Shown: in pieces, positions 26,930 through 35,137 of the stretch
Numbering within the stretch: position 1 is the stretch's first letter
Layout of the letters: each line of letters starts with the position of its first letter
Origin: Lachnospiraceae bacterium
Lineage (GTDB): Bacteria > Bacillota > Clostridia > Lachnospirales > Lachnospiraceae
Length of the DNA: 64,000 nucleotides
Reading direction: 5' to 3'
Assembly: GCA_017453065.1 (NCBI GenBank)
Contig: JAFTKW010000015.1
Location: forward strand, 372,001-436,000
Notes under the pieces: model-generated
Database searches by the model: none
Seen by the model: the letters and a program-made list of their open reading frames with translations, nothing else
What the model was told of the DNA's origin: nothing
Translations under genes and position numbers: made by a program

Positions 26930-28641
26930 GACTAGAAGCAATTTTACATATACCCATGTCGGAATACTGCCATGGGCTAGACGAAAATCACGTGGTGTAT
27001 CGTCTTAGATGTGCCAAGGATGATTTAAAGAGTGCTACACTTTTTTATGGGGATACGGCTTGCCGTGTGACACCGATTATTTTTACTCCAGTGCCTATGA
27101 AAAAAGTAGCCAGCGACCTTAGGCATGATTATTGGGAAGTAATTGTAGATAGTTTGTACAATCGAGTGTATTATTATTTTCTCTTGGATGACGGGGAGAC
27201 CACGAAATTGTACTACGGAGACGTTTTTACGGATCATCTGGTAGATGATCGTTCACAGTATTTTAAACTGCCATTTAACCACCGTGCAGATATAGCCATG
27301 GTGCCGGATTGGGTGAAGGATGCTGTGGTTTACAATATTTTTCCAGACAGCTTTGCTACTTCTCATAAGTGGATTTCAAAAGAGCCGACACAGATGGAAT
27401 ATCAGGGGCAGATGGTGCATGGCAAACTAGGGGGGACATTAAGAGGCGTTGCGGAGAATGTAGACTATTTGAAGGGACTGGGCATTAATTGTGTTTACCT
27501 AAATCCCATTTTTGCAGCAGGAGAATATCACAAATATGACTTGCTTGATTACTTTCATGTAGACCCTTGTTTTGGTGGTGATGAGGCGTTTCGTTACATG
27601 GTGGACACTCTGCATGCACATGGCATCAGGGTGATTATTGATGGCGTGTTCAACCATTGTGGTTGGTATTTCTTTGCCTTTGATGATGTGGTTAAAAATC
27701 AAGAAAAGTCTCGTTACTGTGACTGGTTTTATCACTTGGAATTTCCTGTGGTGAGACCAGAAAATCCAGAGATTTATCCTAATTATGCCTGCTTTGCTTA
27801 TGAACGAATGATGCCAAAACTAGATACTGCAAATCCAGAAGTGAGAGACTATTTTTGCAGGGTTGGCGAGTATTGGATAAAAGAGTATGGACTAGATGGG
27901 TGGCGTCTTGATGTGGCCAGCGAAGTTGATGATAGTTTTTGGAGGGCTTTTCGCAAGGCAGTAAAAAGAGCCAATCCTGAGGCCTTGCTTATTGGCGAAG
28001 TGTGGGAAAGTGCAAACCATTGGCTACAGGGAGATATGTTTGATTCTGCCATGAACTATGATTTCCGCAAGCATTGCAATTTGTTTTTTGCGGAGGGTAG
28101 CATTGATGCGGCAGATTTTGCAGGGCGAATCACCAATATGTTGATGAGGTATCGCGTGCAGACAGTACCTGCTCAGTTGAATCTATTAGACAGCCACGAT
28201 GTAGGGCGTTTCTTGTCCCTATGTGAAGGAGATGTAGAGAAATATAAGTTGGCTATACTCTTCATGATGAGTTTTGTGGGAATGCCTACAATTTTTTATG
28301 GAGATGAGCTTGGAATTCAAGGCCTGCTGGAGGAGGAATATCGTTATCCTATGCCTTGGAATGGCGGAGATATAAGTCTATATGAATTCTTCCGGGAAGC
28401 AATAAAACTTAGACAGGATCATATTGCTCTCAGACGAGGCGAGTTTCAGATGGTCCTTGCGGAAAAAGAGTCCGGCCTGATTGTGTATAAACGTATAGCG
28501 GAGGAAGAAACGCTTACCATAGCAATCAATGGAGGGCAGACAGTGAGAAAATTGCCAGAAATGGCAGGCAAGCTGCTGTGGGCTAAGGGGCTAAGGCAGG
28601 ATAGTTTGGATTCAAAGGGTTTTTGTGTTTATCAAGACTAA
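26926..28641 (+). CDS. GH13 cyclomaltodextrinase/neopullulanase-type alpha-glycosidase
   Basis: A 571-residue cytoplasmic enzyme. Residues about 1-120 form the N-terminal domain found in neopullulanases and maltogenic amylases (LEAILHIPMSEYCHGLDEN), then the GH13 barrel: region I DGVFNHCG, region II GWRLDVASE with the nucleophile Asp, region III LIGEVWE with the acid Glu, and region IV LLDSHDV. No signal peptide. It would hydrolyse imported maltodextrins or cyclodextrins. The start is ATG 26926, overlapping the permease stop; the open frame extends upstream to 26713 but that part lies within the permease gene. Confidence 0.93.
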   Translation: MRLEAILHIPMSEYCHGLDENHVVYRLRCAKDDLKSATLFYGDTACRVTPIIFTPVPMKKVASDLRHDYWEVIVDSLYNRVYYYFLLDDGETTKLYYGDVFTDHLVDDRSQYFKLPFNHRADIAMVPDWVKDAVVYNIFPDSFATSHKWISKEPTQMEYQGQMVHGKLGGTLRGVAENVDYLKGLGINCVYLNPIFAAGEYHKYDLLDYFHVDPCFGGDEAFRYMVDTLHAHGIRVIIDGVFNHCGWYFFAFDDVVKNQEKSRYCDWFYHLEFPVVRPENPEIYPNYACFAYERMMPKLDTANPEVRDYFCRVGEYWIKEYGLDGWRLDVASEVDDSFWRAFRKAVKRANPEALLIGEVWESANHWLQGDMFDSAMNYDFRKHCNLFFAEGSIDAADFAGRITNMLMRYRVQTVPAQLNLLDSHDVGRFLSLCEGDVEKYKLAILFMMSFVGMPTIFYGDELGIQGLLEEEYRYPMPWNGGDISLYEFFREAIKLRQDHIALRRGEFQMVLAEKESGLIVYKRIAEEETLTIAINGGQTVRKLPEMAGKLLWAKGLRQDSLDSKGFCVYQD

Positions 28642-28687
28642 CACTTTTTTATTGATACACTTTTTCATTAGAGGTTCTATGGAACAT

Positions 28688-28729
28688 TTTACCCCGCTCC
28701 TTTTGGCGCGGGGTAAAGTGTGTTATACT
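28688..28729 (+). promoter_or_regulatory. Inverted repeat and possible promoter before the LacI gene
   Basis: TTTACCCCGC (28688-28697) and GCGGGGTAAA (28708-28717) form a perfect 10-bp hairpin but no T run follows, so it is not a normal terminator. It overlaps the -35 zone of a -10 TATACT at 28724-28729. It could be an operator for autoregulation. Confidence 0.45.
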
Positions 28730-28751
28730 TACCGAAAAGGCGGTGATACAC

Positions 28752-29759
28752 ATGAAAGTGACCATAAGAGATGTGGCAAAGGCAGCTGGAGTATCTGTTT
28801 CGACGGTATCCAAGGTGTTGAATGGACATTATAGTATTTCTGAGAAAACAGTAGAGCATGTGCAAAAGGTAATGCGAGAATTGGACTACCATCCCAACGC
28901 AAATGCGCAGAATTTTGCGTTTGGGACTAGCAAGACCATAGTTTTACTTGCTGATATGTCTCAGAATATGGCATTTCGGAATCCCCATATGTTTGAAATC
29001 ATTTCTGGATTAGAGGAGGCACTAAGAAAGAGAGGGTATCGACTGATTTTGCAGGGAACGGACGAAACTTCCGCCTGTAGCTATGCGGAGGATATTATTT
29101 CACGAAATAGTGCAGATGGAATAGCGATACATGTAGGAGTGATGTCTCATCCTCTTGCAGCGACATTGACACGAATGAATTTTCCACATATTGTATTGGG
29201 AATGCCTGATTTTGAGAGCCAAGTGTGTTGGATTGACAACAATAACATATATTCGGGAACAGTAGCAGCGAATTTTTTGTTGTCTGAAGGATATAAAAAG
29301 ATTGCATACATAGGTGGCAAATCCTATGATTTGGGCTCTACACATAGACTTCAGGGCGTGAGGCAGGGACTTGCATCGGCAGGTTATCGCTTGGAGGATC
29401 AGTATATTTGGCTCGGAGAGTCTACCAGAGCGGACAGTTTTCGGATGACCACGAAACTCTTGGAGCAGGGTGACAAACCAGATGCGATTATTTGCTCCAA
29501 TAATTATATTGCTCTAGGCTGTGTGGATGCAATTCAAGGAAAGGGACTGAAGATTCCAAAGGATATAGGTGTGATGACTTTCGATGATTATCCATTTTCG
29601 CAGATTATTGAACCTAAGCTTACAGTGGTAGACATCAATGTGCGAGATATGGGGGCCCAGGCGGGTAAGTTCTTGATAGATATTATCAAACATCCTAATA
29701 TGCAGATACAGACATACATTACAACTTCAAGTGTGATCAAAAGAGAGTCGACGAGATAA
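28752..29759 (+). CDS. LacI-family transcription regulator
   Basis: A 335-residue repressor-type protein. The N-terminal helix-turn-helix is TIRDVAKAAGVSVSTVSKVL with the hinge helix HPNANAQNFAFG; the periplasmic-binding-protein-like sensor fills residues 62-330 (for example IGVMTFDDYPFSQIIEPKLT). It is next to, and downstream of, the starch locus and is the natural candidate for its maltose/maltodextrin-responsive control. Start at ATG 28752 with AAGGCGGTG upstream. Terminated by a strong hairpin. Confidence 0.92.
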   Translation: MKVTIRDVAKAAGVSVSTVSKVLNGHYSISEKTVEHVQKVMRELDYHPNANAQNFAFGTSKTIVLLADMSQNMAFRNPHMFEIISGLEEALRKRGYRLILQGTDETSACSYAEDIISRNSADGIAIHVGVMSHPLAATLTRMNFPHIVLGMPDFESQVCWIDNNNIYSGTVAANFLLSEGYKKIAYIGGKSYDLGSTHRLQGVRQGLASAGYRLEDQYIWLGESTRADSFRMTTKLLEQGDKPDAIICSNNYIALGCVDAIQGKGLKIPKDIGVMTFDDYPFSQIIEPKLTVVDINVRDMGAQAGKFLIDIIKHPNMQIQTYITTSSVIKRESTR

Positions 29760-29765
29760 AAAAAG

Positions 29766-29797
29766 AAGGTGCTAACCTGGGTGGTTAGCACCTTTTT
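29766..29797. terminator. Bidirectional terminator
   Basis: AAGGTGCTAACC and GGTTAGCACCTT around TGGGT, flanked by A run and T run; it separates the LacI gene from the convergent Rpn-type gene. Confidence 0.93.
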
Positions 29798-29801
29798 CAT
29801 T

Positions 29802-30632
29802 TTATTTGTCTAATCCAAATTCTGCCAGTAGGCGATGCCTAGCTTCCGCATCATTAATTGCCAACTGAATGTCTGCGGTACGGTCAGCAGCGGTTAATAG
29901 TTTGAGCAGTTCGCAAATGGAATCCATACCCTCTTTGAGTCCTTCTTCGCGTCCTTCCTTGCGTCCTTCTTCGCGTCCTTCAGCCATGGCTTCTAATTCT
30001 TTTTCATACAGTGTCATATACTCGTGCCTCCATTTTTTGTTGCTCTTGGCAATTGTGACAGCAGTTTCCAATTCTGATGTAAATTCATCCGTAGGAATTC
30101 CTGTAGTTAAGTAAGTTAAGAAGTTTTTGAGTTCATCATCGACATCGTCCATTTGGGAGATTGGGTTTAGAAAGATCTTTGTTGTTTCATCTTTTAATTC
30201 AATTGATGAATCTTCCAAGCAAAGATTTTTAAAACTGTAAACATGCCTTCCCTTATGAAAAATATCCTCTGTACAGATGAAAATTACATAACTTTTGTTA
30301 AGCTGGTTGTAGTTGGCTCCTTTTTCAATTAAATCTAAGTCGATGAGACTTTGATAATATCGACTGCGTTTGGGCAGATTTCCAGGATTTGTGGTCTGCA
30401 TCTCAATGTTATAAATGCTCTGGCGGTCATCTTTGGCGTATACATCTAGTCGTATACTTTTGGAGTCGATGAGTAGATCTATAGTTTTTTGCTCTTCTAG
30501 ATATTCGATGTGATCAATCTCAAAACCTAGGATTACTTCTAATAGCTTTTTGCAAAGGCGTTCATTTCTCATAATCTTTGCAAAAATAAAATCATTGGTT
30601 AATCTTAAATCTTCGTATTTCTTTTTGTACAT
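29802..30632 (-). CDS. Rpn-family PD-(D/E)XK nuclease/transposase-like protein
   Basis: A 276-residue protein of the Rpn (recombination-promoting nuclease) or PD-(D/E)XK transposase group. N-terminal pattern LRLTNDFIFAKIMRNERLC, catalytic region IRLDVYAKDD...IYNIEMQT (Asp, then Glu-X-Gln), and RSRYYQSLID. The C-terminal part has the family's repetitive EGREEGRKEGREEGLKEG tract (about residues 217-234), encoded by near-identical codon repeats. Such genes are often multicopy and variable; this one stands alone. The 400-base gap upstream is AT-rich and shows no gene. Confidence 0.88.
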   Translation of the reverse strand: MYKKKYEDLRLTNDFIFAKIMRNERLCKKLLEVILGFEIDHIEYLEEQKTIDLLIDSKSIRLDVYAKDDRQSIYNIEMQTTNPGNLPKRSRYYQSLIDLDLIEKGANYNQLNKSYVIFICTEDIFHKGRHVYSFKNLCLEDSSIELKDETTKIFLNPISQMDDVDDELKNFLTYLTTGIPTDEFTSELETAVTIAKSNKKWRHEYMTLYEKELEAMAEGREEGRKEGREEGLKEGMDSICELLKLLTAADRTADIQLAINDAEARHRLLAEFGLDK

Positions 30633-30882
30633 AAAGGGCTTTCTCCACTTCCATTAAATAGTTATTTCTTAGTTTCAAATGTTGCTGGCCTAAAAAACAA
30701 CAAAAAAAGGCCTTGGAGTGCCTCTCTATTTACTTTATGCGATTATAAGTTGCTTTTTTGTATGCTCATTTTATTACACTTTGAGGATGTTGTCAATCTA
30801 GGGAGTGCAGTGAATTAAGTATAGAAAGAAACGTCATTTGCAACGGGTGAAAAATCTTAAGAAAAAAATTATAAATATATAG

Positions 30883-30955
30883 TTGACAAATAATATTATA
30901 CGTCGTATAGTATGCACATGGAACGATATTATATCTCGTATAATATTATATATTT
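30883..30955 (+). promoter_or_regulatory. Promoter with two palindromic operators for PadR
   Basis: TTGACA (30883-30888), 17 bases, TATAGT (30906-30911). The region around the -10, ATTATACGTCGTATAGTAT, is a palindrome, and a second similar site ATTATATCTCGTATAATAT follows at about 30928-30947. The shared unit is ATTATA-N4-GTATARTAT. Two sites covering -10 and the transcript start suit autorepression by the PadR-type regulator whose gene follows. Confidence 0.8.
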
Positions 30956-31038
30956 AAACAATATTGTGAAATTTTATAACATCCAAGTCTTATTCTTGGG
31001 GTGAGATATGATGAATAATTAGATAAGGAGGAATAGGA

Positions 31039-31365
31039 ATGGTATTTAATACAGGAGCGGCACTTTTAGATGCTATTGTTCTTGCAGTTGTATCCAAAGA
31101 CCCTGAAGGAACCTACGGATACAAGATTACGCAGGATGTAAGGCAGGTCATCGAAGTTTCGGAATCCACTCTTTATCCAGTGCTCAGACGACTGCAGAAG
31201 GACGACTGTTTGAGTATCTATGATATGGAGTTTGCAGGAAGAAACAGACGCTATTACAAGATCACTCCGAAGGGAACAGGACAGCTTGTCATGTATGAGA
31301 GTGAATGGAAGCAATATTCTGGAAAGATTACCGAAATGCTTGAGGGAGGAATAAGACATGAATAG
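31039..31365 (+). CDS. PadR-family transcription regulator
   Basis: A 108-residue winged-helix protein: LLDAIVLAVVSKDPEGTYGY and VSESTLYPVLRRLQKDDCLS are the PadR recognition region, and NRRYYKITPKGTGQL is the wing. It lacks the C-terminal extension of large PadR proteins, so it is of the short type. Its stop overlaps the next gene by eight bases. In many Firmicutes this gene is the first of a PadR-DUF1700-DUF4097 operon that responds to envelope stress or antimicrobial compounds; the inducer here is unknown. Confidence 0.93.
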   Translation: MVFNTGAALLDAIVLAVVSKDPEGTYGYKITQDVRQVIEVSESTLYPVLRRLQKDDCLSIYDMEFAGRNRRYYKITPKGTGQLVMYESEWKQYSGKITEMLEGGIRHE

Positions 31366-32047
31366 AGAACAGTTTATGAGGGAATTGGAGCGTTTGCTTA
31401 ACAACATTCCGGAGGGCGAACGCAAAGAAGCATTGGCTTATTATGAAGATTATTTTAACGATGCAGGACCTGAAAATGAACAGCAGGTGATTGCAGAATT
31501 GGGTCATCCATATAAGGTTGCTGAGAATATCAAAGAGGGCCTTAGGGGGAATATGGGTTACCAAAATTCGGGAGCAGGCTATCAGAATGCTGGCTATCAG
31601 CATATAGGAACGCAGAATGTTTATGCGGGAAACAGTGCACCTGCTACTAAATCGGCAAACGACCCGATGCCTACTTGGGCGATTGTATTGATTGTTTTAG
31701 GCTGTGTTTTGTTGTCACCATTCTTACTAGGTGCAGCTGGAACTGTTCTGGGCGGTGTCCTTGGGGTTCTTGGCACTTTGGTCGGTCTTTTGGTTGCTGC
31801 ATTTACAGCTGGTATTTCCTTAGTGGTTGCAGGAATAGCTGTCTTCATAGCAGCTTTCCCATCTATGATTGTCAGTCCATTCCTTGGACTTGCGCTGATG
31901 GGAGTTGGTTTGCTTTTGGCAGCAATCGGCATCTTGCTTGTGATGGCTGGCGTTTGGATTTGCGGATGGGCAATTCCTACCTTTGTCAAATGGATTATCA
32001 AGATGTGCAAAAAGCTCGGCAAAAAAGAGGAAACTCAGGTAGCGTAA
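31358..32047 (+). CDS. DUF1700 (HAAS) membrane protein
   Basis: A 229-residue protein with the soluble N-terminal HAAS signalling domain at about 1-65 (FMRELERLLNNIPEGERKEA, then YYEDYF, and ELGHPYKVAENIKEGL), a Gly/Asn/Gln-rich linker at 66-100, and about four membrane segments at 104-215. HAAS domains are thought to bind the partner PadR regulator, so it probably links membrane state to the PadR protein. Translationally coupled to padR. Confidence 0.9.
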   Translation: MNREQFMRELERLLNNIPEGERKEALAYYEDYFNDAGPENEQQVIAELGHPYKVAENIKEGLRGNMGYQNSGAGYQNAGYQHIGTQNVYAGNSAPATKSANDPMPTWAIVLIVLGCVLLSPFLLGAAGTVLGGVLGVLGTLVGLLVAAFTAGISLVVAGIAVFIAAFPSMIVSPFLGLALMGVGLLLAAIGILLVMAGVWICGWAIPTFVKWIIKMCKKLGKKEETQVA

Positions 32048-32060
32048 GGAGGAGTATAAA

Positions 32061-33044
32061 ATGAAGAAATTTGTCAAATATACAGCTATCACAGCCCTTG
32101 TGCTGGTGGTACTGGGAGTAGTATTGTTGTCCATTGGAGCTATCGGGGGAAGCGTCCAAGGTATCAAAGTGATGGATGAAGTGGCGAAAAAGGTTAAAGC
32201 AGGGGAGTTTAGCATAGACGCAGAAGACATTGAAGTGCTAGGAGATATGGGCGTTGAGATAGAGGAATGGCTGGACGAATTGGGGATTGAACCTACATTC
32301 TCTGTGAATGCAGACATTAAGTTCAATGACAATTTCCCTGTTTATTCAGGTGGAACCATAGATTTGGATTTTGATGCAGCAGAAGTTAAGAAGCTTGTTT
32401 TCAGTCTGGCAACCTGTGATGTCCAAGTTAAGTCCCATGAGGGAAGCACGCTAAGTATTGACGCAGACTTTGCAGGTAAAATGCAGGCATTTGTGGATGG
32501 AGATACGTTTTATGTGCTTGCAACTAACTCTGGCGTAAATGTGTCTGCGGGAGATTTTGAACTTCAGGTGCCAGAAGGGATGACATTTGAAGAAGTGAAA
32601 TTTGATTTTGGAGCAGGTTCTATAGATATCGATGAACTTCAGGGGGGCGAAGTAATGGTATCCGTAGGTGCAGGAGACTTCAACGCAAAGAAGTTGGTGG
32701 CAGATTCTGTAATCCTGGCGGTAGGCGCAGGTGATGCAACCATTAGAGATGGTGTGCTTGGAGATGTGCGTGCAGAAGTCGGAGCAGGAAACATTGACAT
32801 TACTGCACAGATTACAAGAGAAGTGAAGGGCGACGTGGCTCTTGGAAATCTGACCATGGTAGTAAAAGGCAGTGGCAAAGGTGACCACAACTATCAAGTG
32901 GATTGCGCTATGGGTGAAGTAAATGTGGGAGATTATTCCTGGGCAGGATTGGCTACCTCCGACATCTTCATCAACAACAATGCAGAGACCACATACGAAT
33001 TTAACTGCGCGATGGGAAACATTGATGTGAGATTTGTAGAGTAA
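32061..33044 (+). CDS. DUF4097-family protein, membrane-anchored
   Basis: A 327-residue protein: one N-terminal membrane helix at about 8-31, a helical stalk, and from about residue 95 a repetitive beta structure with short strands (VMVSVGAGDFNAKKLVADSV, VRAEVGAGNIDITAQI) typical of DUF4097 putative adhesins. The outer part probably faces the cell surface. Last gene of the PadR operon, 13 bases after the DUF1700 gene with AGGAGGAG upstream. Confidence 0.9.
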   Translation: MKKFVKYTAITALVLVVLGVVLLSIGAIGGSVQGIKVMDEVAKKVKAGEFSIDAEDIEVLGDMGVEIEEWLDELGIEPTFSVNADIKFNDNFPVYSGGTIDLDFDAAEVKKLVFSLATCDVQVKSHEGSTLSIDADFAGKMQAFVDGDTFYVLATNSGVNVSAGDFELQVPEGMTFEEVKFDFGAGSIDIDELQGGEVMVSVGAGDFNAKKLVADSVILAVGAGDATIRDGVLGDVRAEVGAGNIDITAQITREVKGDVALGNLTMVVKGSGKGDHNYQVDCAMGEVNVGDYSWAGLATSDIFINNNAETTYEFNCAMGNIDVRFVE

Positions 33045-33069
33045 ATTTAATTGTAGAGTAAAATTACAA

Positions 33070-33207
33070 ATGGCATTTCGTTTACTTTTATGGACGCGCT
33101 CTCGCTCCGTGAAAAACGTAGCAGTACTAAGCTCGAGGTGCTAAGCACCTGACCTCGCTAAGTGCTGACGTTTTTCAAGGGTCCTTAAAAAGTAAAGGAA
33201 ATGCCAT
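33070..33207. repeat. 138-bp imperfect foldback (long hairpin)
   Basis: The two halves are near-complementary along their length: the left arm begins ATGGCATTTCGTTTACTTTT and the right arm, read on the other strand, begins ATGGCATTTCCTTTACTTTT; both then share GAAAAACGT and a GAGGT core, meeting at AGGTGC-TAA-GCACCT (33136-33150). It lies between convergent genes and could terminate both, but it is far longer than a normal terminator. It resembles a MITE-like foldback or a large structured 3' end. Confidence 0.8.
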
Positions 33208-33218
33208 CTTCTTTTTAA

Positions 33219-34097
33219 CTACATATTCCTCAGCAATTGCAGGCAATTTTCCAGCAGCACTCCTTCGTGGGTTGGAAGGCCGGCTTTGTCGGATGCGTCG
33301 GTGCAGATGCCGATGAAATTGGCTGCTTTTTGTACAGATACATCCAGAGGAACTTGATTGACAGCGTCTGCTGCAAGGATGGCACTGAAGATATCGCCAG
33401 TGCCGTGACGCTGTGAGCCTCTGCGAGGAGAGACTATAGAGCGAAATATTGGGTTTTGCTCGTCATCTTTGCAGGCAATGAAATTAATGAAGGTTTTGCC
33501 TTTTTTGATTCCTGTTATCACTACGGCAGATGGGCCCTGAGCTAGCAAGTGTGCGCCAAGGTATTCTAACTCACTGGTTTTCCAGCCCTGATTGACATCA
33601 TTTTTGTCCTCTAGCCAGTCTTCCTTGCCACAAAGTAGGCATGCTTCGGTCACATTCGGCGTAAGGATGTGAGCCTTGGTAATCAGTTTTTGCATGGCCT
33701 GGCAGTATTTTTCATCTACGGTGGAGTAGTACTTGCCGTAATCTGCCATGACAGGGTCTAGGATAAAGATGGACTCTGGATGCAGATCTACGAATTCGGA
33801 TACCATCTTAATCTGTCTCTTTTTCCCTAAAAAGCCACAGCAGATGCCTTCGAACTTCAGGCGAATTTCCTCAAGTCCCTGTAGATATTCTGGCATATGG
33901 CTGGACAAGTCTAGATAGGACCAGCTTGGGTAAGCAGTATGGTTGGAAAAAAGAGCTGTGGGCACGGCTACTGGTTGTACGCCCAAGGTGCTGACTACTG
34001 GGATAGCAGCTGCCAGCGCAATTCTTCCAAAGCCTGCATAATCATTTATTAAAACCAATTTTGGTGGGATTTGTGTGGAAATTTGTAATTCCTGCAT
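33219..34097 (-). CDS. Pyridoxamine/pyridoxal kinase
   Basis: A 292-residue ribokinase-fold kinase. Seen: NDYAGFGRIALAAAIPVVST near the N-terminus, ILDPVMADYGKYYS, LTPNVTEACLLCG and the anion-hole/catalytic motif GSQRHGTGDIFSA. It phosphorylates vitamin B6 forms to the 5'-phosphate. The closest recognised group is the clostridial pyridoxamine kinase; a hydroxymethylpyrimidine kinase role is the alternative. It follows an ECF S-component gene on the same strand, separated by a terminator and its own leader. AGGAGAG ribosome site. Confidence 0.88.
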   Translation of the reverse strand: MQELQISTQIPPKLVLINDYAGFGRIALAAAIPVVSTLGVQPVAVPTALFSNHTAYPSWSYLDLSSHMPEYLQGLEEIRLKFEGICCGFLGKKRQIKMVSEFVDLHPESIFILDPVMADYGKYYSTVDEKYCQAMQKLITKAHILTPNVTEACLLCGKEDWLEDKNDVNQGWKTSELEYLGAHLLAQGPSAVVITGIKKGKTFINFIACKDDEQNPIFRSIVSPRRGSQRHGTGDIFSAILAADAVNQVPLDVSVQKAANFIGICTDASDKAGLPTHEGVLLENCLQLLRNM

Positions 34098-34119
34098 ATT
34101 TCTCTCCTACTTATATTTT

Positions 34120-34180
34120 GGTGGGCGAACCCTTGGATGGCTGACGAATGCCATTTCTTGTAAGTGAGATTAGGCCCGCC
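34120..34180 (-). other. Possible structured leader of the kinase mRNA
   Basis: On the minus strand GGCGGGC (34174-34180) can pair with GCCCACC (34120-34126), enclosing a hairpin ATGGC/GCCAT (34137-34141 with 34150-34154) and unpaired purine-rich links. It lies just before the kinase ribosome site. It matches no riboswitch class I know; a simple terminator is unlikely because no T run follows. Confidence 0.4.
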
Positions 34181-34193
34181 TTATCGTTTTTAC

Positions 34194-34254
34194 AAAAAAA
34201 GCAAGGAAAGTTCGTAGGCTAAGTATAGTCGTAGGAGCTTTCCTTGCTTTATTT
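34194..34254. terminator. Terminator between ECF gene and kinase gene
   Basis: AGCAAGGAAAG (34200-34210) and CTTTCCTTGCT (34238-34248) with an A run on the left, giving a T run on the minus strand after the ECF gene. Confidence 0.85.
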
Positions 34255-34283
34255 TAACGTATATTTATTTGTTGGTCAAATGC

Positions 34284-34865
34284 TTAGGCCATCAGTCCAG
34301 ATTTTTTGAGGGCTGGTCTAAGTGCCACATAGAACAAAGTAGCACAAATGATGGCAATGACAGCGTTTACAGAAGTTGTGATGGAGCCGATTTTTGCAAG
34401 CGCAGCAGAAATCTCCTGTGGGACACCTAGAATGTAGGTTTTGTAGAAATAGCCTACGATAGGGTCTGCGAAAATGTTGAATACCATACCTGCGGCAGAT
34501 GCACATGCGGTAGCGCCCAAAACATATTTTTTGGAGTGCGCTTCATTTAATTTGAAGATTTTGTGGGCAACCAGACCTACGATTAGACCAATGCACAACT
34601 TTAGGAAAAAGGTCTTTGGTGCGCTGGTCACATATCCAGATGTAAGGTCAGCAATGGTCATGCCTACTGCGCCAGACAGGCCGCCGAGCACGCCACCTAC
34701 CAAAAGAGCGGCCAGTACACAGAATACGTTTCCAAAGTGGAAGGCCGTTTTTTCGGGTCCTACTGGGATGTCGAAGCGGAAGAAGGCGAAGCCGATGTAG
34801 CAAAGTGCTGCCAGAAGTCCTGCTTGGGCTAATTTTTTTACTAATAATGAATTGTCTTTTTTCAT
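34284..34865 (-). CDS. ECF transporter S component, possibly for vitamin B6
   Basis: A 193-residue membrane protein with about six segments and the ECF S-component start KKLAQAGLLAALCYIGFAFF, with FHFGNVFCVLAALLVGG and GGLSGAVGMTIADL. It needs the shared EcfAA'T energizer. Its neighbour on the same strand is a pyridoxamine kinase, so I infer pyridoxine or pyridoxamine as substrate, as in the PdxU-type S components; sequence alone does not prove this. Starts at 34865 with GGGGAG upstream. Confidence 0.85.
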   Translation of the reverse strand: MKKDNSLLVKKLAQAGLLAALCYIGFAFFRFDIPVGPEKTAFHFGNVFCVLAALLVGGVLGGLSGAVGMTIADLTSGYVTSAPKTFFLKLCIGLIVGLVAHKIFKLNEAHSKKYVLGATACASAAGMVFNIFADPIVGYFYKTYILGVPQEISAALAKIGSITTSVNAVIAIICATLFYVALRPALKKSGLMA

Positions 34866-34910
34866 AATTATTCTCCCCTAACGATATGTATTACGTTCTT
34901 GTTGATATTC

Positions 34911-34944
34911 ATTATACACGGAAGTGGCATTGTAAAAAGTGCCA
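34911..34944 (-). promoter_or_regulatory. Promoter of the ECF gene with inverted repeat
   Basis: Minus-strand -10 TATAAT at 34916-34911 with a weak -35 TTTTTA 16 bases upstream. The -35 zone lies inside an inverted repeat TGGCA...TGCCA (34925-34944), a possible repressor site. Confidence 0.5.
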
Positions 34945-35044
34945 AAATGTAATTTTTTTACCATGCCAGTTTTGAGTCGTGCTGTAAGAGAGAAAAGCAG
35001 AAGAGGTTGATTGATTAAAAAAATATAAAATCGGCCGTACTATG

Positions 35045-35101
35045 TTGACAGCAGATAGAATTATAGTAAAATGGTTAAGTAGTTAATGATTAAGTAGTTA
35101 A
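35045..35101 (+). promoter_or_regulatory. Promoter and duplicated operator of the marR-ABC operon
   Basis: TTGACA (35045-35050), 16 bases, TAAAAT (35067-35072). Immediately after the -10 are two exact copies of TTAAGTAGTTAA (35075-35086 and 35090-35101), each near-palindromic, covering the transcript start. This is the layout of an autorepressed MarR-family operator. Confidence 0.82.
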
Positions 35102-35137
35102 CAAACGGAAACTAGCTAGAAAGGAAGGACCGAAAAG

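Noticed and set aside
28688-28717. Hairpin after the GH13 gene as an intrinsic terminator
   Set aside because: No T run follows on either strand; it was listed as a possible operator instead.
29930-29990. Short tandem repeats on the minus strand that might suggest a CRISPR-like array
   Set aside because: They encode the EGREEGRKEG tract at the end of the Rpn-family protein; repeat units have no spacers.
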